NCBI RefSeq assembly: GCF_947623445.1
Contig: NC_135245.1
Coordinates: 20,591,501 to 20,655,500 of the forward strand
Origin: Clavelina lepadiformis
Taxonomy: Eukaryota > Chordata > Ascidiacea > Aplousobranchia > Clavelinidae
Direction of reading: 5' to 3'
Length of the DNA: 64,000 bases
Position 1 is the stretch's first letter. Each line of letters begins with the position of its first letter. Below the pieces are notes generated by a model that worked only from the letters and a program-made list of their open reading frames with translations, did not search any database and was not told where the DNA came from. A program made the translations under genes and the position numbers. Positions 13,081 to 25,690 of the stretch are shown here, in pieces.

Positions 13081-16000
13081 AAGTTTGAAACCAAAATTTA
13101 TTCAAGAACCAGGCTTCATATAATAATTAGTATAAACCTGACTTGCTGCTTAAAAATAGATTGGGTCGGATTTCTTGACCTGAGATCCACTTTAACAAAA
13201 TCTAATCTTGAATTTTTGCAAATTAATTTATAAATGCAATTTTCTCAGTTGTAATGGTGTCTATCTACTGTAACTTTAAATTGACTACAGAATCAATAGT
13301 TTAAGCAATAGTCATTAAAGCATCCAAATGCATATAAACATTATATTTTATATATCCGTTTTCAGTAACGGTCTTGTTTTGCACCTGAAGGTGATTAAGA
13401 TATGAATTTTCTTCCTAGTTTGTTATAGTTTTGAAGCTTCATTTCATTCACTTATGACATAAAGTTATAGAAACATGCTTATCACATTACGAGAAAATGT
13501 GTTTATGTTACAATCACAAGGCCCAGACTTCCTTAGATGTGTTGAGAATAATAAACAGCATATCTATACAATGTCCTGTCTTATGCTATGATGTGCACGA
13601 TTTTCAAGATGTAAGTATAATCGTTTTGCTTGTATCATCCTTTTTCAGTGTAATTTGGAATTTCATCTGCTGTCGGCTACTAAAGCCTGCATCTCGTGAT
13701 GTTGTTCTAGTCTGACTGATATCATGATATCAATGAAATTAACATTTACAGTGACAATCTTTGTCGAGTAGAATGCAAGTTCAATCATATCATAATTCTG
13801 GCAGCAGAAGATTTCACGACCGATTGATGCAAGACTCATTGAATATAGCCTGAACAACTCAAGCTATAACATACCATGTAAGCATGAACTATAAGCAAAG
13901 TCAATACAGGTATGTATTGACTACGCTACAAGTCTAATTCAATACCAACTGAAGAAGCCTAGCTGGTTTTCTAGGAGTTTAAAACATTTTCTTTCAATTT
14001 GGACTTGTTAGCTTATCAAACTGTGATAATATTATGAATTAATGTAATATAAGTTTGTGGAAAACATAGAATTCTCGTCTATCGAATCAGTGAAGCATAA
14101 CACTGCGTGACGTAATCAATCTCTTTGTGCTTGTTGTGAGTTATTCATTCCTTTCTTGCTATTAGGTTCAACACCGCAACATGTCTTTATGCTGTTGCTG
14201 TCACAATGTTTTATCTTGATGTATTCGTTCAAAGAAGCTTCAATATAATCAGAATATACAGTTGTCAAGGTGTACAATTAATTCTAAGACTAAGAAAAGC
14301 AGAACAACGACCTTGAGGCTCATTTATCATCAAGGATAATAAACATTTCAACCGACAAACGTTGTAGTGATTTGGTCGCCCTTACAGGATAAGGTACGAC
14401 ATACAACCATTTCATTACAAAACCATTATTATAAAGTATACAAAGAATTCCTTCAAAATTAAAAATACATTTTTGAAGTGACTATTTCACCGTAAGTAGG
14501 TCACGCAGCCTATTGAGATATGCGGTAATATTAGAAGGACCTGCGGAACGGGTAGGCTATGCAAAAAGTTTATTTTAGGTATTTAAGTTTTTTTGGAGTT
14601 AGATTTTGATTAGAAAGTAGCTTTAGGTTAGGCTTAAGTTATTATGTTTTATTGATTAAGTTATGTTAACAAGAAACTGCGAAAAATAGTTTCGAATACA
14701 CGATTTTTTCAGTAAACTACAGTAGTGACAGCAATACTTTTTGACAACAACTTTTCACTTTGAATACGACGTCAATTGACATTTTTCGCGTGAGTGAGCA
14801 CCGTAACTAGGAACGTTTTGTGGTTTGCCAATATGGTTTCTTTAAAAATATGGGGGACTTAGCAACTTTTCAATCTGAAACTTTTCGTAGTTGAATTTCG
14901 GCTCAAGAAAGTAATTGATAGCTTAATAGATTTTAATAATAAAATATTTAAAACATAAAATTGTACATAGGACATTTCAAATTTCTTGTTTTATTTGTTT
15001 AGAACTACAAAGATATAAATACCGTAAACAAACAAACCGCGTAAATTTTGATAATCTTGTTTTTTAAAGAGCTGATAGACCACTTTATTGTTTATTATTT
15101 CATTTTGCATTAGTATCTTTATGGTGCTTGTCATCTGTCATTTTTGAATCGGAAACTGTTTGATTATTTTTCAGAAAATATCGGTTGTTTATGCATTCGA
15201 CTGACGCGTAGTTAACCACCCAACGCCATTCCCTGTTGATATTTTTGATCAAAGGCGTTTTAGAATGGTGGAGAGCGAAGGTTACCAACTTACCATTACC
15301 GTAAAGCCAAGATCCTTGTACGAATACAATCCTGGACTGCCGATTGTTTTTGTTACGGTTCTAGTATGAAGAATGTTATTTAGCTTCAAAGGCCGAATAT
15401 AGTCTAATATTTCAGTTCAGCTTGTTGATTTTTTTGACTTCAAAAGCTAAAGATTTCTATACCGTATCGTAGCCCATTGTGAAGTTAGTCAAGTGAAGCG
15501 TGCAAATAGACGCGTGTTTTGTAGGAAGGCTATATAGGATATATGCAACTTACTGCATTTTGTAGCCAGATTTTGGCATAAGCGTACTCAATACTGATTT
15601 TTATGAGCTTCGGTGTCGAACTTGAGGTGTGTTATTTTGCACTTAAAGATAACAACTTGGATAGAATTTCTGTTTAATCAGTTTTCATTTGATTTACAGA
15701 TTGAGTAAATCAAGCTGTGTACATTACTGCGTGAGTGTGCACTTGCATTGCGTCTGTCCATCTTTGCACACCGCACTTGTCATTTTTGGTTTGGAACAAC
15801 CAAGGTGTTAGGCCTAGTAAAAACGGCCGTAATCGGCCACCTCATGGCCATAGCAATCTGGTAGGCCTAGGCTTCTGAAACAGGCAAGCGGTTCACCCTA
15901 GGGTGAATGAAAAAAATTACAGGTGTGAACGAATGGAGAGGGATGAATGAAGTTTTTGTCACTGTTTTTTTAAACACTTTGCAAGCCTGCATCTATTTAA

Positions 16001-18163
16001 TTTTTGACATCAGCAATCATAAGTATTAACCTGTTTAACTGCAGTGAGCTAAACTAGAACTAGTACAGAATAGAACACTTGCTTGTCAGCACCAGTCAGA
16101 GGCAATCCACTCTTTTGTGGTGCAACAGTAAATACCTGAATACTCACTGAACTGCAGAGGTCACTGCTTGTCTTAACTTATGCTATTCGGTCTTAATTTA
16201 CCTGCCGAATTAATAATCTGAATGGAAGGTTGCATGCGGTTAGAATTCTCTAACCTTACGTCTACTAACCGCAAGTTCTTATGATTAACAGATACCGTTT
16301 ATCAGAAGCAATCCTTTATTGTAGGAACTGTACAGATTCCGATTATAATACGTTCACAAACTTAACATTCATCATTTAAAACAAGTTTAACAAATTATAA
16401 TTTACGCGAATAATGTAGCACGTTCGTACGATTCTGTATCTCTCTGTCTGAGCGCTTACTCGCACAGAAGTTTGAGCTTATAACAGCGTAGAGCGCTGTG
16501 AACGGAAATATTCAACACAAAATACACAAACATTTCAAAACGCGCGAACGATGAACACAAAGCGTTGGCAATGGGAATTACCTTCAGTTAAAACTAGGAT
16601 GTTATGAAATCACCTGGTAACGTACTAAACGGCGTTTTCACATAAAGTTATTTAGAGCAAGTTTCCAAATATTACATCACGAGTGCAGTTTTCTCAAGTT
16701 GCAGCTGCAGCCAAATTGCAGCTTGCAGAAATGCTAGTTGCAGTTTTATCAATGAACAATGTTTCAATAGTTAAATGGCGCATACGTTTCCACAATTGAT
16801 ATAATGGTATTGGTTGTGGCTCCCAAGCCACTACAGAACTATGCGCAGCGATATTTTGTAAGATATTGAAAAACTAATTGCTTAAGTTCAGGAGCATGCC
16901 AGTCACTAGCGAACAGCTTTCTGTTGTAAATATGTGAACTAATATTTTGTTTTATAAGGTTTTGTTGATGTGTTTTCAGTAAGGTGAAGGTCGCAACGTA
17001 AAACGTAGCCTATGTCTGCTATTATGTTAATTAATTTTTATCTTTGGTGTGAGGAAAATATTTGAACGACCTAAACCCAGTGTTGATTCCTCACCCTAGG
17101 CCAGACTGAAAAAGTTGGATGTACGGAAGTTTTCAATGAGAAATCATGAAATCGTGCAAACTCGCAAATTTTGGGTTTTTTCTTCCATTCAGTCGCACAA
17201 GGCTATTCCATCCAGACTGTGACCCCAAGCCATAGTATAGCCATGATATCCCATAGCCATGATATCCTGCCAAGTTATCAGCTTAATTTTTGTTTTATAT
17301 AAATGTGTTTAAATTATGCTTTTGTAATTTGGTTTGACATGGCTTTGCTGACAATGGTAACTTTTTTATTATAGGGGCACAACTTCCACTATCAACCCTA
17401 TGGGAAAGCTTGTTTTCAGTCCGAATAATAAATATCTGCATGTCATGTTCCCTATCGCTCAAGTCCCGGCTTCTGAGCCTTTGGGCAAGTTTCAATTCTC
17501 ACGTAGGCCAGTACTCAGTCATCCATCTCCATCCAGTGAAGAAACTAGCTGCGCAATAGAATAATATGGCATTTGCTATTCCAACCTAGTACAGTCTACT
17601 AAATAAGTCTGCGTCATGTAGAAATAGCACTCTACCCGATAATTAATATTTGCAGTGGTTTGTTGGATTGGCGCTAACTTTTGCAGCAAATTTATCCAGC
17701 TCGCTTAATTAAAGCAAAATTGTCAATAAGTTTGGTATATTGTGTACTTCTATTGCAGTCAGCGTATTTGATGATCTCCTTAAAAATTGCCCATAAAATG
17801 CTCAACATATTTCTCCCCGAGCAGTTGCACGGATTACATCAACCTCTATAATTGCAGAAAATTGTAATTTGGTCTCCAGATTTTTGGTGCCCGCAGAGGT
17901 TGATATTAATGGCATCTAACTAGCCAGAAACTGTACTGCCTTGAAGTTTTTGCATTGTTAAGTTTATCCATAACCTTAGTTTTCTTAACAATTGTGTGGA
18001 GCAAAAAGTACAGTTATAAAAATAAAACTTCACAATAAAACACATCTTGCTGACAGACAATTAAGATAAAAATGTGACAATAACTTGCAGGCGTCATTGC
18101 AATAATCTTTCAAGATGAATAAGTAATGAGCTGCAAGTGAGAAAGGTCAAAGGTTGCACAAGG
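13081..18163. other. Intergenic DNA, no gene recognised
   Basis: No open frame here shows a known domain or a chain of consistent splice sites. It separates the divergently transcribed astacin and AGBL5 genes, so promoters of both may lie at its two ends. It contains one copy of a dispersed repeat at 14479-14513 (see 39007-39043). Confidence 0.5.
14479..14513. repeat. Dispersed repeat, copy 1
   Basis: Begins TGACTATTTCACCGTAAGTA, then GGTCACGCAGCC and TATTG. It closely matches 39007-39043 in the same orientation. Weaker similarity follows about 200 bp (here) and about 900 bp (there) further on (AGAAACTG.GA.AAATAG.TT), so both may be ends of a larger diverged element. Confidence 0.6.
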
Positions 18164-21100
18164 ATGGAAGTCAGGTGTGGTGGTCTCCTTTTTACTTCAA
18201 AGTTTGACTCTGGAAATCTTGCCCGAGTGGAAAAGGTGGAGCGGCCAGAGAGTGACAGCGATGGGGCAAATGGTGGCTTGTTGTATGGTTGCACAGTTAC
18301 TCCAGATTATGAGTTTAATGTCTGGACAAGACCTGATTGTGCAGGCACTCCGTATGAAAATGGCAATCGGTCCTGGTTTTACTTTGGCGTGCGTGGATAC
18401 ATTCCGAACAAACTGATCAAAATCAATATTGTCAACTTAAATAGACAGGTAAGCATTTTTATGCCTGGTACACCTTGCACTTGAAGGTCTGATACTCTTT
18501 CCTTAGTAGTATATCTGGTTATTTTCCGCTTACTATTGATACAGCAACCATTATTCTGTTGGTGTTCGCTGCATACGACATGTAATTCACAGCTTCCACG
18601 TTTTGTGTCGAATCCTCTGCAGAAAAGTAAATTTAAAAAAATTGTGTTTCAGGGCAAGCTGTACAGCCAGGGCATGAGCCCTCTCGTTAAAACTGTTCCG
18701 TCAAGGCCAAAGTGGGAGAGAATACGCGACCGTCCTTCCTATCAAATGCTGGATGGCCAGTTCATGCTTTCCTTTAGCCACAGACTTTCTGAGAGTCGAG
18801 GAGGAACAACGTATTTCGCTTTTTGCTTTCCGTGGAGCTACACCGAGTGCCAAGATATGCTGAAGGTGAAATTATCAAAATCTCTCAATTCAGAGCAATA
18901 ATAATTTGTGCTGAGTAAGATTTTGGTCTCAGTTGTCGATAAAACAAGATCATAATGCGGGTAGGATCTGTTAAGACCAAGTCGTTTGTTGAAACAGTGA
19001 GAATGACGTGTTGCAAGCTTATTTTTTTGTATTTCCAAACACATGATGAGGATTTGTTTAACTTCATGTGCAGGAATATGATGAATGCTTCAAAGGTTGT
19101 GCTGAGTTGAAACCAAATGAATTGAAAGACAGCGCCATCTACTATCACCGTGAGCTTGTATGCCGCACCATAGATGAGAGAAGAGTTGATTTAATCACCG
19201 TCAGCTCATGTGAAAATATGACTTGGCAGCGGGAGCCTCGACTTGAAAAGTTGTTTCCCGAGAAAACCATTTCAAGAGCACACCAGTAAGAATTGCCTGT
19301 TCCCGGAACAGCTTGCTTGGACTATGTTGAATATTTTGTCACAGATTTTACGGGAAACGAGTTTATTTTCTGAGCAGCCGAGTCCATCCCGGGGAAACCC
19401 CTGCCAGCTTTGTCTTCAACGGGTTTCTCAAATTTATTCTCCGTGAAAATGATCCTCGGGCTCAAGCTCTCAGGAAAAGGTTCGTTGCCGGAAAATGGCA
19501 GAACAGAAAATGTTTGTTTTGATGAAGACTCAGTATTTTTATTCAGGTTTGTTTTTAAACTGGTGCCCATGCTCAACCCAGACGGGGTTTACCGGGGTCA
19601 CTACAGAACAGACCAGAAAGGGGTAAATTTGAATCGAGTTTACCTGAACCCTGACCCCGAACAGCACGCCCCGGTATTTGCAGCTCAGACCCTTATTTTG
19701 TTCTACCATCATTACTATGCGACTTTCAAGTCAGAAGCTGAGGTCACTGATGATGTCACAACAATCTCGGACAAAGACAATGGGACACCACAAGAAAAGG
19801 ATGAAACATATGACGTCATGGATGAGTTTGAAAAAGTCAATCTAAAAGTCAGTGCTTAATGTTGCTGTGATCTGAATAAGCAGAAACTTTTGATAATAAT
19901 TTCACCCAAGGTCGAAGGGATGAAGGCAACGGCGGGGGTGAGCGAGAGAAAGTATTCCCCGTTTCATGGGGATCTCCTCAGTATTCCGCCCAGAAATAGC
20001 GGTGTTGCATTCTATGTTGATCTTCACGGACATGCGTCGAAGAGGGGTTGCTTCATATACGGCAACCACATGGACGATGAACAAGACCAGGTATATTTCA
20101 TATAATCACAAAATCTTTTATGTGAAGCAAACCTCGTGTGCTTCAACCAGGTGGACAACCTCCTATTTCCCAAGCTCGCATCCATCAATTCGGCTCATTT
20201 TGATTTCAATGGATGCAACTTCACGGAGAGGAACATGTACCTGAGGGACAAGAGAGACGGGATGTCCAAGGAAGGAAGTGGAAGGGTCGCCGTGTTCAAG
20301 GTCATAGCACAAGTGCAACTGCTTTTCATGAAGTAATCTCAACCTAATGTTGCATCCTTCCATCCCAGATTGCTGGGTTGATCCATAGCTACACTGTTGA
20401 ATGCAATTACAACACCGGTCGAACAGTTAACTGTATACCCCAGGCATCACACGACCATGGGAGAGCCACACCACCACCTGCAGCAGGTACAAGACTATGA
20501 GGTCTCCTGCTGACTCAGCACTCTTCAACACAAACTGGTTTAGGTTTTCCACCAAAGTATACGCCGGAGATCTTCGAAGAAGTTGGAAGGGCGCTTGCAA
20601 TTTCAGCCCTCGATATGCTCCAGGAAAATCCATGGTCACGCATTTTGCATTCAGAGTTCACGACTTTTGAAAATTTGAGGAACTGGATGTTGAGGTTTGT
20701 TGGTCTTTGTAAGTTTATCAACACGAAATGAATTGAAACTTTGGCTGATTCAGATATGTCCGAAGTTCCCGTGGCAACCCGATCCTTCCGAGGAGGATGG
20801 CTCGAATAAGCACCAGAGTTTCCACGACTACCAACAGCTTGACACAAATGAACAACAACAATCAGCTTGTGAGGAGAAGGTACAAAGAGCACTGAAGTTG
20901 TCAATTGTTGCTGCATGTTGTTCGAAATATTTCTCTTTTGGCAGATATTCTAACACCAACATATCAAAGGCATCAAACCCCAACAACAATTTACGCTTTT
21001 CCTCAAACACGTCAGTGCGCAATGTTTACAACAACGCACAGATCCCAGACATGAACCCACGCACAGAATCACTGAAACCCTCCGTCACTTCACGACGACG

Positions 21101-22442
21101 AGTCAATCAATCAAATCCTGACGCTATAAAACGACAGAAGAACTTGATCAAGGCGATGGTGAACAGCAAGGCAACGACAGGAAGTGTTCCCTCCAATCTC
21201 TCGTTAAGCAAGATGCAGAGCTTTCATCTTCACGATCATTCTTCACTAAGCAATGATCCTGCATCCAAAAAAAATGTCCTTAACTCGTCTTCCTACTCTA
21301 ACCCCGAGACGAGCTCGCAGACTCCGGTGTCGTCAAGCTCACTGGCAAACAATTACAACTCTGACAGCGAGTTGGTCGGTATGGGCGCACAGAACCAGCA
21401 CAGGACTCTGGTCAGCTCCAATCCCATGGATGTGAGCATCGCTAAGCCCTTGGAGTCCTTGTATGGGACAGGTGAGATGGTGCAGCCACCAGAGCTATCT
21501 TCTTCTTCCCGGGCCTTTTACTTCCCAGGAAGAGAGACGTCATCTAGCATCCAGAGAAAATCAAGAACTCCACCGTCGAGACTTCCGGTTCGTAAAGATT
21601 TCATCGGCCCCCAGATAAGTAAACCTCCATCCTTGTCATACAGAGGCAGGAGCCCAGGGATGCAGCAATTTCCTCGTAACACAACAAAACCATCAATAGT
21701 TGGCGCTCTGCCAAGTGCTGGTCAGTTGATTGTTGGCCCTGGTGGTGTGCTCACCATGCCGACAAATCAACAGACTTCTAAGCCATATTCGTTTATGATT
21801 CAACAGCCATCATCTAATGACGTCAGACAGGTCCCCTTGACAAGTTCAGTGTACGTGACAAGCAATACATCAATGAGCATGCAACCGCTCAACGTGACTG
21901 CGAAGCCACTGCTGCTACCTGCACAAAAGGAAGGACACCCAGTGGACAGGATGCCAATGCAAGCTTACCAAAGCACCCTGCTCACGAGAAGGATCAGCTC
22001 GGGTTTGATGGAGGCGGCGAACCAAGATGAAGGTGGGAGTGTGAGGATGGGTGCGAGGAAGTCGGCGAGAGGCAAGCTGGGAAAGAAGAAAGCTGTCTCT
22101 CAGATCGCGCAATCTTCATCTGAGCGAAGCAAAACACCGGTTGCCAAGGAAACTTTAGGGAAAAAGAAATTCAAATCTCGAGTTGTGAGGAAGCCAGAGA
22201 ACCTGAAACCTCACGTAGAAATTCAGAACGAGTTGTCAGGAGAAGCCATCAAACTTTCACCGAGGATTTCAATATCCCCTTTGTTCTTTAGCACCGCTAG
22301 TGGTGATGATGAGGGTGTAGGACAGAATGATGAAGAAATCAACCTGAAAGTCGCGAAAGAAATTGATCTAAAATTCTGGAGTTTGGAAAAGCAGATTCAT
22401 TCAGCGGAACACGAAGCAGGTTTAAAAATATTCCAGGATTAA
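18164..22442 (+). CDS. AGBL5: Cytosolic carboxypeptidase-like protein 5 (tubulin deglutamylase, M14 family)
   Basis: Eleven exons: 18164-18448, 18653-18865, 19074-19285, 19345-19479, 19547-19847, 19911-20090, 20151-20300, 20369-20486, 20544-20694, 20754-20879, 20945-22442. Phases agree throughout, giving 1122 residues. The start [20 protein letters not shown] matches the vertebrate CCP5 N-terminus. The CCP N-domain ([31 protein letters not shown]) precedes the M14 domain. Zinc ligands are in HPGETP and in the [10 protein letters not shown] stretch; [15 protein letters not shown] and VNLNR are substrate-binding, and the catalytic Glu lies in [11 protein letters not shown]5 removes branch-point glutamates from polyglutamylated tubulin, acting in cytosol, cilia and spindle. 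The last exon is a 499-codon Ser/Asn-rich, basic, disordered tail, making the protein longer than human CCP5 (886 residues). The start of exon 6 is uncertain: an AG 30 bases upstream would also keep frame. GTG at 18137 was rejected as start. Confidence 0.93.
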
Positions 22443-22660
22443 TTCCATGTCTATTGTTACCATGTCACACCACATTGCTGGCTATCATTTTATTATGCAC
22501 TTCTCCGATTTTCAAAATAACTTTTTACAGGTGCCAAGTACAATAGTAGATATAGTTACATATCGCTACAAATTTTGTGGACGTCTATATTCGTGTGTTT
22601 TTGGTTTATTATGTTGGACATTATATTTTAGTAGTTTGCTTCACTGTGATTGATAACACT

Positions 22661-22666
22661 AATAAA
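22661..22666 (+). terminator. AGBL5 polyadenylation signal
   Basis: Canonical AATAAA about 220 bases after the AGBL5 stop, ahead of the convergent epoxide-hydrolase-like gene whose stop is at 22808. Confidence 0.7.
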
Positions 22667-22807
22667 GTGAATTACACTGTGATAAACTGCATACTCGTAC
22701 AGTGTTGAATATGCATAGCAGCAGTGATGATTTCAAAACCATATGCATGCGTTGCAACCGACTTCAAACATGATCATGTAGAGATAAAGTCCGTCTTAAA
22801 TCACTTT

Positions 22808-24930
22808 TTAGGAAGAGACGTCGTCATCTCTTTCCAGGAAATTCTCCATGAATAAACAAACTTCATCTGGCCTCTCATGCACCACCCAGTGACTGGCTTC
22901 CTCAAGAAATCCAACGGAGAGCTGGGGAAGATATTTCTGTGGAAACGACGAATCTTTGATTTTGCCAGACAACAACTTTCAAAGCAAACCCCGATTCTAT
23001 TAACCAGCCAGCGACAGTAAAGATAAGATCAAGCCAAGGACTTTTTACCTGGATGTAGTCGATGCATTTGTGGCTGATGGCCTTGTCCTTCTTCCCCCAA
23101 AGCAAGAGGGTGGGTTGGACAATTTGTTTCGTCACTCGTTTCATTTTAAGCCCTTTATACATCGGATTACCTGCATTAAGGACAAGCTGTTGGTTAGGAA
23201 GCTTTTGTGGAGAATGTGTTCACTCACATGCCCGGTAGTAGTTGATTCCATAGTTGAGGCAACTGAGTTCTTGTAGATTTCAACTTCTTCGGAGGATAAC
23301 TTGTTTTCACCCTGGTTCATAAACTCCTCAAAAAACTGATAATCATTCACAGCGAAGACAAACTCAGGCAAGAACGGAATTTGGAAGAAGAATATATACC
23401 AGCTGGACAAAACTTGTAGTACGTTGCCCATCAGGTATTCCCTGCATGGCATCACATAAACATCTCTTAATAGTGCTGACAAAACCAGTATTGTGAGGTA
23501 GTTGTCTGGGTAGAAAGCTCAAACTCACATAAAAGCTTTCCGACTTGGTGCGCTCATTATAATCAGTTTGTTCACCACTTCTGGGTAGAAAAGGGGGATT
23601 TCCCATGCAATGACGCCTCCCCAGTCGTGACCAACTATGACGGCTTTCTCGTACCCGAGCCCAATTATCACTTCTCGGACATCATTGACCAGGTAGTCGA
23701 TGTGGTATTCGCCAATTGCTGTCAATGAAACTCTGTTTAAAATTTCATAAACTAAATTATAGCAGGCATGGCGTTACGGTAATTAATCAAGCCACAGACG
23801 GGCAGCATTCATCTTCTTATAAACAATGAAACAGACACTATGCAATCGCCTTCTCAGCTTATCACAATGACTTCACACTTTACTATTTTTAAACTAACGC
23901 CCGTAGATTGTAAAGTTGCAAATCTAAGTGCATTGTAAGTATGTATTTCGTTTTTTTTGGGCAAAAGTTTACAAATAATTCTAATAATGGTCCAATATGC
24001 AGAAAGTTGCATTCTCGGACGTGTTTTAAGCTGAGTTTGAGTGAGAACTGAGCCAAAACAAACATTCTGTGTGGATGAGATGCCATCCAAGTATGAAGTC
24101 TGAGCTTTTGACCACAATCATTGTCGCATTTCGGTCAAGCCAAGACTTTCTTCAAGAATAAAAACCATGATACCGAGCAAAAATGATCAGGCCAAATTTG
24201 TAATCAAAAGATGTTTAACGCAGCCGCAAGTTGTTGAAACTCACAACTTGGTTTGTCTGATTCACCATACCCCCTCATATCCAGTGCCACGACATGAAAC
24301 TTTCCAGAAAACTTTTCCAAAATGTGTCGCCAGCTGTACCTTAAAATCACATTGGAATTAAACAATCGAGAAATAATTTAGAGATTTACATCAACTTACC
24401 AACATTCAGGGAATCCGTGAAGACAAAGCATCAGTGGACTGTCTTCTGAACCAGTGTGAACATAATGAAACCTGGTCCCAGATTTCGTTCTCACGAAGTC
24501 ATGCTGGAATTTCATTTCTGCAACTGAAATTAATATTTTCAGTATAAGAACAATCCATATTGCAAAGCATGGCAGCTGAACCCCAGAAGTATGTGCAAGG
24601 TTTTGCAACGAATTGCATTCCAATAACTAAAAAACTTATTAAAAGCCACCAACGTCCAAGATATTAATTTTACAAACATCCCCATGATATTTTGCTAAAA
24701 CAAAATCAGTCCGTTAAATTTAATGAACTGGGCTGGACTTAAGTTTATCTAAACAATGAACCTTTAGGAAGCTGATTGTGCAATCTGCGCTGGAAAAGTC
24801 CTCGAATTCCTTTGCTTCCACCAAGAATAGCTTTCACAATCACAGCTGGAACAACCAACAGAGAAAGAAAACCTCCTATAAGGAAGTATACCACGCCGAC
24901 AAGCAAGCCCATCACCCAACTGGTAGTCAT
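22808..24930 (-). CDS. EPHX4-like alpha/beta-hydrolase, tandem copy A (frame break in exon 5)
   Basis: Exons in reading order: 24762-24930, 24400-24523, 24248-24339, 23529-23718, 23228-23441, 23049-23170, 22808-22936. The protein has an N-terminal membrane anchor (VMGLLVGVVYFLIGGFLSLL) and the epoxide hydrolase fold: HGFPECW (oxyanion region), GHDWGG with nucleophile Asp, lid residues WYIFFFQIP, NYYRA, LLWGKKDK (acid) and EASHWVVHE (catalytic His). The family (EPHX3/EPHX4, ABHD7) acts on lipid epoxides at the ER; the substrate of EPHX4 itself is poorly known. Exon 5 does not keep frame: its end reads INYYRA only one frame away from its beginning, and both neighbouring splice phases also demand the shift. 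So there is an indel of one base (or equivalent) in about 23240-23290, by mutation or assembly error. Copy B lies 0.8 kb upstream. Confidence 0.85.
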
Positions 24931-25580
24931 TTCTTAACAGGGTAAGTGCACAACCATTAGCTAAGTTGGATTAATAACAAACACTAAACCTCAACTGATG
25001 TCAAAGCGTTTTACGCATCATTCTGAAGACGAAAAGAAGAGACACTTCTTCAGAACATTGAAAAAAGCTTTGCTGCACTTCCCCGGCTATCAGTTCAAAA
25101 TTATTCGAGCATAACCATTTTCTCTTTCGCCTTCTCAATGGTGAGTACGAAGCTCAAGTATAAATATAAGATAAACACATTTGTTATAATTACTGTATTA
25201 TGCAATTTCTATGGCTTAACCATAGAAATCTAACAACTAGTATTCTATGGCTCAAGCCGACTGATGAGACAACACCGTTACCAGATAGTAAAATTATTTA
25301 CTTTCAAAGCTAGGGAAATGTTTGAAAAGTTCAGAATACAAACATTGCTAATTTTTGCTTTAAAAAAGCGTGCAATAACTAATCAGAATCGATAATTCAT
25401 CTGAAGCATCGAATCGAAAGAAAAATGACGATATCGTATATGTTTGACTCAAATATGTTTGACTCATCCGTGGTACCCAAAGTGGTTGGGAGACAGAGAT
25501 AAATTTTGGAGAAATCATGTATTCGTAATAATTACAAGAACAAAATTATTCACTTAGGCTACAAGTGATTCGATGAAAGG

Positions 25581-25586
25581 TTTATT
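25581..25586 (-). terminator. Polyadenylation signal of epoxide-hydrolase-like copy B
   Basis: AATAAA on the minus strand about 105 bases beyond the copy B stop codon. Confidence 0.55.
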
Positions 25587-25690
25587 GCATTTTCACAGAT
25601 TTCTTGAAAGCTCGAATGATCTTTAAGGCAGCTGGAAAAGTTGAAAACCATTTCACTACTGTACAGTGATAAGTGTCACACGGTTGGACC

